A stretch of 9,811 bases of DNA from Thermoanaerobaculia bacterium (GTDB lineage: Bacteria > Acidobacteriota > Thermoanaerobaculia > Multivoradales > UBA5704). The notes below the pieces were generated by a model that was not told where the DNA came from, made no database searches, and was given only the letters and a program-made list of their open reading frames with translations. Within the stretch, counting starts at the first letter, position 1; every line of letters begins with the position of its first letter. Location of the stretch: contig JAICSG010000089.1 of assembly GCA_025937035.1 (NCBI GenBank), positions 1-9,811 of the forward strand, read 5' to 3'. The translations under genes were made by a program, and so were the position numbers. Below, one piece after another: positions 1-5,253 of this stretch.

Positions 1-311
1 ACATCCGCAGCAAGAACTACGGATTACGGGAGAGCGCCCGCCGCATGGCGATCAACGCCCGTATCCAGGGCACGGCGGCGGACATCCTGAAGCTGGCCAT
101 GATCGCCGTCGACCGCCGCCTCCGCGACGAGCAGCCCGGCGCCCGGCTTCTCCTCACCGTCCACGACGAATTGGTGCTGGAGGTCCCCGAGGAGCAGGCC
201 GAGGCCGTCGCGCAGATCGTGAAAGCGGAGATGGAGGGGGTGGTGGATCTCAAGGTGCCGCTGGTGGTGGACGTGGGGTGGGGGCGGAGCTGGTATGAGG
301 CGAAGGGATAG
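1..311 (+). CDS. polA: DNA polymerase I, C-terminal fragment (5' end outside window)
   Basis: This is the last ~102 codons of a family A DNA polymerase, which fills gaps in DNA repair and removes Okazaki primers in the cytoplasm. The reading frame is open from base 3 with no start in view; the internal ATG at 45 is only a Met inside the conserved stretch. Visible family signatures are the Arg-rich segment followed by AINARIQGTAADILKLAMI (polymerase palm/fingers region) and, further on, LLLTVHDELVLEVP, which contains motif C (V-H-D-E) with one of the two catalytic metal-binding aspartates. About 40 residues follow to a TAG stop, the usual distance to the C terminus in this family. It converges with the amidohydrolase gene, with 24 bp between the two stop codons. 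The polymerase half is intact as far as seen; the presence of exonuclease domains cannot be judged. Identification is firm. Confidence 0.95.
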   Translation, partial: IRSKNYGLRESARRMAINARIQGTAADILKLAMIAVDRRLRDEQPGARLLLTVHDELVLEVPEEQAEAVAQIVKAEMEGVVDLKVPLVVDVGWGRSWYEAKG

Positions 312-327
312 GGGGTGGTCGGAGGAC

Positions 328-344
328 CCGCCCTTTTAGGGCGG
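328..344. terminator. Small hairpin between convergent stop codons (possible bidirectional terminator)
   Basis: A 6-bp perfect stem CCGCCC/GGGCGG closes a TTTTA loop at the convergence of polA and the amidohydrolase gene. It overlaps the TAA stop of the minus-strand gene. There is no T-tract after the stem on either strand, so intrinsic termination is doubtful. Its position between two converging genes is the main support. Confidence 0.25.
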
Positions 345-1622
345 ACCCACCGCCACCCGCCCCTCCTTCACCACCACCACCGGCTTCTCGATCGCCGAGA
401 TCTCCGCCAGCGGGTCCCCCTTCACCGCGACTAAATCGGCCACGTACCCCGGCGCGATCCGCCCCAGGTCCTTCCCCCTTCCCAGAACCGCCGCCGCGGT
501 CGCCGTGGCGGCCCGGAGGGCCTCCTTCGGGGACATCCCGTAGGCCACCATCAGCTCGAGCTCGCGGGCGTTCTGGCCGTGGGCGAAGACGCCGACGTCG
601 CTGCCGTTGGCGATGGTGACTCCGGATTTGAGCGCCCGGGTGAACATCTCGCGGGTCTCCTTGATGCGCTGGGGCTCGGGTGTCCCCGGCTTCCAGCCGG
701 CGTAGCGGGAGACCGCCTCGGAGGCGGTGAGGGTGGGGATCAGGGCGACCCCCTTCTGCTTCATCAGGGCCAGGAGATCGTCGGTCACATAGGTGCCGTG
801 CTCGATCGTCCTCACCCCGGCCAGCACGGCGCGGCGGATCCCCTCCTCGGTGTAGGCGTGGGCGGCCACGGGGAGGCCCGCGCTCCGCGCCTCGTCCACC
901 GCGGCGGCCATCTCCTCCTGGGTGAGGGTGGGGGTGGTGATCCCCGGACGGCGGCGGTAGTCGGCGTAGACCTTGATCCAGTCGGCGCCGGCGGCGATCT
1001 GCTCGCGCACCACCTTGCGCATCTCGACCGGACCGGTCACCTCCTGCGCCCCCTTCGGCACCTCCCAGCGGGGATCGAAGCCGGAGGGCCCGTAGCAGCC
1101 GGTGGCCACGATCGCCCGCGTGGCGGCGAAGACGCGCGGCCCGGGGATCATCCCCTGGGCGATGGCGTCCCGCAGGGCCACGTCGGCGTAGCCCGCCCCC
1201 TCGGTGCCGAGGTCGCGCACGGTGGTGAACCCGGCCTCCAGAGTCGCCCTGGCCGCCGTCACGGCGCGGATGGTCCGCAGCTCCAGAGACTCCTTGAGGA
1301 CCTGGTCGTCCCACGGCGTCTCGTCATAGGGGTGGAGGAGGAGGTGCGAGTGCATCTCGATCAGGCCGGGAATCAGGGTCAGGCCCGTGAGATCGATTTT
1401 TTGCGTCCCCACCGGAGCCTGGAGGGTACCGGTGGCGCCGATGGCCGCGATATGGCCGTTCTCGACCAACACGTCCCGGCCGTCGAGGAGGCGGTCCCCT
1501 GAAGGGTCGAGGACGCGGGCGCCGGTCAGCAGGAGCGGGGTGGGGGGCGGCGGAGCGGCCGGCGCGGCGAAGGCCAGCGCGGCCAGGAGGAGGATCAGGA
1601 CCGCGGCGGCTGGGATCTTCAA
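336..1622 (-). CDS. Secreted metal-dependent amidohydrolase (imidazolonepropionase-like)
   Basis: A 428-residue member of the amidohydrolase superfamily, of the type often annotated as imidazolonepropionase-like or Xaa-Pro dipeptidase-like. Members hydrolyse N-acyl amino acids, dipeptides or cyclic amides; the substrate here is not deducible. Residues 1-22 look like a Sec signal peptide (Lys2, hydrophobic 5-19, Ala-rich end, no lipobox Cys), so a periplasmic location is likely. The metal site is complete: His-Ser-His at 91-93, a likely carboxylated Lys217 in WIKVY, His255, His275 in IEHGTY and Asp342 in NGSD. The C terminus carries the family's GRIAPGYVADLVAV segment around the returning beta-sandwich. 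The start is TTG (1620-1622), with GGGAG ten bases upstream at 1633-1637, and it overlaps the protease stop as TTGA, so translation is probably coupled. It is the last gene of the efp-protease-hydrolase run. Family is firm, reaction is not. Confidence 0.9.
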   Translation of the reverse strand: MKIPAAAVLILLLAALAFAAPAAPPPPTPLLLTGARVLDPSGDRLLDGRDVLVENGHIAAIGATGTLQAPVGTQKIDLTGLTLIPGLIEMHSHLLLHPYDETPWDDQVLKESLELRTIRAVTAARATLEAGFTTVRDLGTEGAGYADVALRDAIAQGMIPGPRVFAATRAIVATGCYGPSGFDPRWEVPKGAQEVTGPVEMRKVVREQIAAGADWIKVYADYRRRPGITTPTLTQEEMAAAVDEARSAGLPVAAHAYTEEGIRRAVLAGVRTIEHGTYVTDDLLALMKQKGVALIPTLTASEAVSRYAGWKPGTPEPQRIKETREMFTRALKSGVTIANGSDVGVFAHGQNARELELMVAYGMSPKEALRAATATAAAVLGRGKDLGRIAPGYVADLVAVKGDPLAEISAIEKPVVVVKEGRVAVGPP

Positions 1623-2323
1623 TGGTAGCCGGCTCCCGGATAGAGAAGGTTGAGCGCCAGGGTCTGCAGGGGATCGGAGATCGCCGGGAAGACCCGCCAG
1701 GCCAGCAGCAGGCCGATCATCGAGAAGACCGGCTGGCGGATGAGGTTGTGGAAGCTCCGGGCCGCGTCGTCGCTCATGAAGCCGGGCAGGATGGCGCTGC
1801 CGTCGAGCGGCGGCAGGGGGAGCAGGTTGAAGGCGAAGAGGATGAGGTTGAGCGAGAAGAGGACCGAGAGCGGGATCACCGCTCCCTGCGCCCAGCTCCC
1901 ATCGGCCGCGGCCGTGACCGCCGTGAAATTGGCGATGTCCGGAGCGTAGAAGACGCCGGACCAGACCCCGGCGCGGATCAGCAGGCCGGCGATCAGCACC
2001 AGCAGCAGGTTGGCCGCGGGGCCGGCGGCGGCCATCAGGGCGGCCCGCTTGGGGTGCCGGTGGGCCCAGGAGGGGTCGTAGGGGGCGCTCGCCCAGCCCA
2101 TCATCCAGTGGGTGGCCGCGAAGGAGACCAGGGGGACGAGGAGCATCCCCACCGGCTCGCGCCGGATGTGGGGGAGGGGGTTGAGGGAGACCTGGCCCCC
2201 CTCGTAGGCGGTGGGGTCCCCCAGCTTCAGGGCCGCGAGGGCGTGGCCGGCCTCGTGGAGCGTGGTCGAGAAGACGAAGACCACGAACCAGGTGAGGCCC
2301 TCGATCAGCAGTTGGGGATTCAC
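1619..2323 (-). CDS. Site-2 protease family (M50) membrane metalloprotease
   Basis: A 234-residue integral membrane zinc protease of the short M50 type, without PDZ or CBS domains. The zinc motif HEAGH lies at residues 23-27 inside the first membrane helix. The partner motif NLLPLPPLDG at 166-175 supplies the third ligand (Asp174) in a later helix, and GPAAN at 101-105 is the usual membrane-embedded turn. Hydrophobic stretches near 10-30, 58-75, 94-117, 148-170 and 196-210 suggest about five to six membrane segments. Relatives cleave membrane-bound substrates within the bilayer, but many short forms have no known substrate. The start is GTG (2321-2323), overlapping the efp stop as GTGA. No strong ribosome site precedes it, so coupling to efp translation is likely. 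The C terminus overlaps the next gene in the same way. Linkage of a short M50 gene to efp suggests co-expression, not a shown functional link. Confidence 0.9.
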   Translation of the reverse strand: MNPQLLIEGLTWFVVFVFSTTLHEAGHALAALKLGDPTAYEGGQVSLNPLPHIRREPVGMLLVPLVSFAATHWMMGWASAPYDPSWAHRHPKRAALMAAAGPAANLLLVLIAGLLIRAGVWSGVFYAPDIANFTAVTAAADGSWAQGAVIPLSVLFSLNLILFAFNLLPLPPLDGSAILPGFMSDDAARSFHNLIRQPVFSMIGLLLAWRVFPAISDPLQTLALNLLYPGAGYH

Positions 2324-2877
2324 GCGCGGCTCAGGTACTTGTTCTCGCGCGTGTCGATGATGATCTTCGTCCCCACCTCGATGAAGGGGGGCACCTGGAC
2401 GGTCAGCCCGGTCTCCATCTTGGCCGGCTTGTACGAAGCGCTGGCGGTCGCCCCCTTCATGCTGGGCTCGGTGTCCACGACCTCCAGGGTCACCGTGTTC
2501 GGCAGGTCGATGCCCACCGCGCGATCCTCATAAAAATCGATCTGGATGACCGTGTTGGGGAGCAGGTAGAGCATGGAGTCGCCGAGCGTCTCGTCGTCGA
2601 GGGTGATCTGCTCGTAGCTCTCCTGGTTCATGAAGTGGTGGCCGGAGGGGTCGGAGTAGAGGTACTCCATCTGCTGGGTGTCGAGGATCGCCCGCTCGAC
2701 CTTCTCGGTCGAGCTGAAGCGGTGCTCGAAGCTGTTGCCGTTGCGCAGGTTGCGCATCTTGGCCTGGACGAAGCCGCGCAGGTTGCCCGGCGTGACGTGC
2801 TGGGCGCTCATGACGCGGCAGACGTCACCCTCGAAGAGGACGCACATGCCGACGCGCATTTGACTCGCTTGGATCAA
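2320..2877 (-). CDS. efp: Translation elongation factor P, with non-canonical modification loop
   Basis: A 185-residue EF-P, the usual length, which binds between the P and E sites of the ribosome and relieves stalling at polyproline stretches. The N-terminal KOW-like domain (about 1-65), the first OB domain (about 66-128) and the C-terminal OB domain ending KYLSRA are all present. The loop that in E. coli carries the beta-lysylated Lys34 (PGKGQAF) reads PGNLRGF at residues 30-36. The modified position is therefore Asn32, and the nearest basic residue is Arg34, two places later. This implies either no modification or a different chemistry. The start is TTG (2875-2877), with GGGAG eight bases upstream at 2886-2890. 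It yields MIQASQMRVGM, a typical EF-P N terminus, whereas the internal ATG at 2857-2859 would remove residues usually present. It leads the minus-strand run with the M50 protease and the amidohydrolase. Confidence 0.95.
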   Translation of the reverse strand: MIQASQMRVGMCVLFEGDVCRVMSAQHVTPGNLRGFVQAKMRNLRNGNSFEHRFSSTEKVERAILDTQQMEYLYSDPSGHHFMNQESYEQITLDDETLGDSMLYLLPNTVIQIDFYEDRAVGIDLPNTVTLEVVDTEPSMKGATASASYKPAKMETGLTVQVPPFIEVGTKIIIDTRENKYLSRA

Positions 2878-2885
2878 GGCTCGAT

Positions 2886-2890
2886 CTCCC
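2886..2890 (-). promoter_or_regulatory. Ribosome binding site deciding the TTG start of efp
   Basis: On the minus strand this reads GGGAG, 8 bases before the TTG start at 2877. The downstream in-frame ATG at 2859 has no comparable site at a suitable distance, so the site supports the TTG start. Confidence 0.6.
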
Positions 2891-2915
2891 GTATGTGTGC
2901 TTTGGTATGGCGAAG

Positions 2916-2939
2916 CCGGGCGCCCGACCGGGCGCCCGG
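2916..2939. terminator. Perfect 10-bp all-GC hairpin between EF-G-like gene and efp
   Basis: CCGGGCGCCC and GGGCGCCCGG pair perfectly around a GACC loop, 32 bases past the EF-G-like stop and 38 bases before the efp start. On the minus strand it is followed by CTTCGCCATACC, not by a T-tract, so it is not a textbook intrinsic terminator. It could be a terminator of the GC-rich type, an mRNA 3'-end stabiliser, or, if the TACAAT element at 2948-2953 is a -10 box, a structure at the very 5' end of the efp mRNA. The stem itself is certain; its function is open. Confidence 0.5.
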
Positions 2940-2947
2940 AGCAGCAG

Positions 2948-2953
2948 ATTGTA
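2948..2953 (-). promoter_or_regulatory. Possible -10 element of an efp promoter
   Basis: The minus strand reads TACAAT, matching TATAAT at five of six positions, inside the only AT-richer stretch of the EF-G-like/efp gap. No good -35 hexamer lies 16-18 bases upstream; that region is the end of the EF-G-like gene. Transcription would begin near 2941, placing the GC hairpin directly at the start of the efp mRNA. Weak evidence. Confidence 0.2.
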
Positions 2954-2971
2954 CAACGAGGAGCCGGCGCT

Positions 2972-5062
2972 TTATTCCTGCTCTTCCTGGCGGTGCTTCT
3001 GGTACTCGGCGATCAGCTTTTCCTGCACCGGCCGGGGGACCTCGTCGTAGTGGTCGAACTCCATGTGGAAGCTCGACCGCCCTTGGGTCATGGCGCGCAG
3101 GATGCGGTCGTAGTCGAGCATCTCGGACATCGGCACCAGGGCCTTGATGATCTGGCTGCCGTTGGCGGCGTCCATCCCCTGGGGGCGGCCGCGGCGGTGG
3201 GAGAGGTCGCCCATGATGTCGCCCGTGAACTCCTCGGTGGTCTCGATCTCGACCTTCATCACCGGCTCGAGGATGGTCGGCTTGGCGTTCTGCATGGCGT
3301 CCTTGTAGGCGAGGGAGCCGGCGATCTTGAACGCCATTTCGGACGAGTCGACGTCGTGGTACTGGCCGTCGAGCAGGCGCACCTTGAAGTCGACCATGGG
3401 GTAGCCGGCGAGGTAGCCGCGGCGGCGGGCCTCCTGGATCCCCTTCTCGACCGCCGGCCGGTAGTTCTGCGGGATGGCGCCGCCGAAGATCTCGTCGGCG
3501 AAGGCGAAGTCCTCGCCGCGCGGCAGCGGCTCGATCTTGATCTTGCAGTCGGCGAACTGGCCGCGGCCCCCCGTCTGCTTCTTGTGCCGGCCGTGGCCGT
3601 CGGCGGGCCTGAGGATGGTCTCGCGGTACGGCACCTTGGGCGGGTGCAGGAGGACGTCGACGTGGTAGCGGTGCTTGAGCTTGGCCACGGCGATCTCGAT
3701 GTGGAGCTGGCCGTTGCCGGAGAGCAGGTGCTCGTGGCTCTCGGGGTCGCGGCCGGCGCGCAGGGCGATGTCCTCGTCCATCAGCCGGTGCAGGGCGTCG
3801 CCGATCTTCTCCTCGTCCCCCTTGGACTTGGGCTCGACGGCGAAGGCCATGGCCGGCTCGGCGACCTTGATCCAGCCGAGCTTGACCGGGTGGTCCTTGG
3901 CGCACAGGGTGTCGCCCGTGTTGGTGACCTTGAGCTTGGCCACCCCGGCGATGTCGCCCGCGACCACCCGCTGCACGTTCGTCCCCTGCTTGCCCTGGAG
4001 GATCATCAGGTGGCCCAGGCGCTCGGCCTCCTCGGCACGGCTGTTCCAGTGGGTGGAGTCGCCGTCGAGGGTGCCGGAGACCACGCGCATCATCGAGATC
4101 TTGCCCGTGAAGGGGTCGGAGAGGGTCTTGAAGACCAGCGCCGCGAGCGGCCCGGCCGGATCGCCGGGAAGCGTGATGTCCTCCCCGCCCACGTTCTTGG
4201 CCGGGAAGGGGGTGCGCTCGGCGGGGGAGGGGACCAGGGCCAGGACGGCGTCGAGCAGGGCCGAGGGGCCGATGCCGTGGCTGCCGGAGGCGAGGGTCAC
4301 CGGGAAGATCTGCCGGCTGGCGACGGCGCGGCGCAGCCCGGCCACCAGGTCTTCCTGCGAGATCGTGCCGTTCTCGAAGAACCCTTCCATCAGCTTGTCG
4401 TCGGTCTCGGCGACCGCCTCGATCAGGCGGGAGCGGTGGGTCTCGACCTCGCCGGCCAGGGCGGCCGGGATGTCGGCCGGGGCCGCCTTGCCGTTGCCGT
4501 CGCGGGTGAACTGGTAGGCCTTCTGGTTGACCAGGTCGACCACACCGGTGAAGCCGGCCTCCTGGCCGATGGGGATCTGGACCGGGATGGCGGCGCGGCC
4601 GAACCGCTTGTGGACGCTCTCCAGGGCGCGCTCGAAGTCGGCGCGCTCGCGGTCCATCTTGGTCAGACAGACCACCACCGGCAGGTCCATCGAGGCGGCG
4701 CACTCCCAGATCTTCTCGGTGTTGACCTCGACGCCGGCCACGCCGTTGACGCAGAGCAGCACCGCGTCGGCGGCGCGCAGCCCGGCCTGGGTCTCGGAGA
4801 AGAAGATGCCGTATCCGGGGCAGTCGAGGAGGTTGATCTTGTGCCCCTGCCAGGGGACGTAGCAGGCCGCGAGGCCGATCGAGATCTTGCGCTCGACCTC
4901 CTCGTGGTCGAAGTCGGTGAGGGTGTTGCCATCCTCGACCCGGTGAAGGCGGGTCGTAACGCCACCGGCGTAAAGGAGCGCGCTCACGAGCGTGGTCTTG
5001 CCGGTGTCGTTATGGCCCGCCACGGCTAGGTTGCGGATTTTGTCCGGGCTATCCACCTGCAT
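2972..5062 (-). CDS. Elongation factor G-like translational GTPase (EF-G paralogue)
   Basis: A 696-residue five-domain translational GTPase resembling EF-G, which drives tRNA-mRNA translocation on the ribosome. G-domain motifs are altered: G1 is GHNDTGKTT (16-24) in place of the usual AHIDAGKTT; switch I ends ERKISI (57-62) in place of RGITI; G3 is DCPGY (80-84), with Tyr where EF-G and EF-Tu have the catalytic His of DTPGH; G4 is TKMD (134-137). Domains III-V look intact, including QTGGRGQFADC, YHDVDSSEMAFKIAG in domain IV and RSSFHMEFDHYDEVP in domain V. Start: an optimal AAGGAGGT lies at 5070-5077, seven bases before the ATG at 5060-5062. An upstream in-frame GTG (5123-5125) would place the likely promoter inside the gene, so it is rejected. 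This matches the EF-G-like/FusA2 class found beside a canonical EF-G in many bacteria; one mycobacterial member is reported to bind GTP without ribosome-stimulated hydrolysis. Role here is unknown. It precedes efp in the same orientation. Confidence 0.9.
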   Translation of the reverse strand: MQVDSPDKIRNLAVAGHNDTGKTTLVSALLYAGGVTTRLHRVEDGNTLTDFDHEEVERKISIGLAACYVPWQGHKINLLDCPGYGIFFSETQAGLRAADAVLLCVNGVAGVEVNTEKIWECAASMDLPVVVCLTKMDRERADFERALESVHKRFGRAAIPVQIPIGQEAGFTGVVDLVNQKAYQFTRDGNGKAAPADIPAALAGEVETHRSRLIEAVAETDDKLMEGFFENGTISQEDLVAGLRRAVASRQIFPVTLASGSHGIGPSALLDAVLALVPSPAERTPFPAKNVGGEDITLPGDPAGPLAALVFKTLSDPFTGKISMMRVVSGTLDGDSTHWNSRAEEAERLGHLMILQGKQGTNVQRVVAGDIAGVAKLKVTNTGDTLCAKDHPVKLGWIKVAEPAMAFAVEPKSKGDEEKIGDALHRLMDEDIALRAGRDPESHEHLLSGNGQLHIEIAVAKLKHRYHVDVLLHPPKVPYRETILRPADGHGRHKKQTGGRGQFADCKIKIEPLPRGEDFAFADEIFGGAIPQNYRPAVEKGIQEARRRGYLAGYPMVDFKVRLLDGQYHDVDSSEMAFKIAGSLAYKDAMQNAKPTILEPVMKVEIETTEEFTGDIMGDLSHRRGRPQGMDAANGSQIIKALVPMSEMLDYDRILRAMTQGRSSFHMEFDHYDEVPRPVQEKLIAEYQKHRQEEQE

Positions 5063-5069
5063 CGTCTGA

Positions 5070-5077
5070 ACCTCCTT
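5070..5077 (-). promoter_or_regulatory. Strong ribosome binding site of the EF-G-like gene
   Basis: The minus strand reads AAGGAGGT, seven bases before the ATG at 5062. It is the strongest Shine-Dalgarno match in the window and fixes the start 21 codons downstream of an alternative GTG. It suggests high translation of this factor. Confidence 0.85.
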
Positions 5078-5103
5078 CAAAGGGCCTGAGACCAGGGCGG
5101 GCA

Positions 5104-5109
5104 AATATA
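5104..5109 (-). promoter_or_regulatory. Candidate -10 box of the EF-G-like gene promoter
   Basis: The minus strand reads TATATT (five of six to TATAAT), 41 bases before the ATG at 5062, with TGTGA just before it. The -35 region, at about 16-18 bp spacing, is poor (CTTTCG or TTTCGG). A start near 5097 would give a leader of about 35 bases containing the strong ribosome binding site. Confidence 0.35.
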
Positions 5110-5190
5110 TCACAGGGAAATTCACCCGAAAGGCCCGGATTCGCCCCCTAAATGTAAAGAAGACCAGGGCTTACCCGTCCGCTTCCCGGT

Positions 5191-5220
5191 TTGACTCGGG
5201 GGCCGTGGGCGGCCTAGAAT
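5191..5220 (+). promoter_or_regulatory. Sigma70-type promoter for the Ser/Thr kinase gene
   Basis: TTGACT (5191-5196) and TAGAAT (5215-5220) are each five of six matches to the -35 and -10 consensus, separated by 18 bp. Transcription should begin near 5227, giving a leader of about 27 bases before the ATG at 5254. It is the best promoter match seen in the window and points away from the EF-G-like gene. Confidence 0.6.
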
Positions 5221-5253
5221 GGCGGCTTCGACCAGCTCTCGCACCATGAGATC

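Noticed and set aside
250..1314. 354-codon minus-strand frame within the amidohydrolase gene
   Set aside because: It is Gly/Arg/Pro-rich low-complexity translation of the wrong frame of a gene with a complete metal site.
2897..5029. 710-codon open frame on the plus strand antisense to the EF-G-like gene
   Set aside because: It is a composition shadow: rich in Val, Leu, Gly, Asp and Arg with no family motif, while the minus strand encodes a full EF-G-like protein and EF-P. Long antisense frames are common at this GC content.
5063..5125. Longer EF-G-like gene starting at GTG 5125
   Set aside because: The 21 extra residues have no family counterpart. The optimal AAGGAGGT at 5070-5077 marks the ATG at 5062, and the likely -10 box would lie inside the extension.
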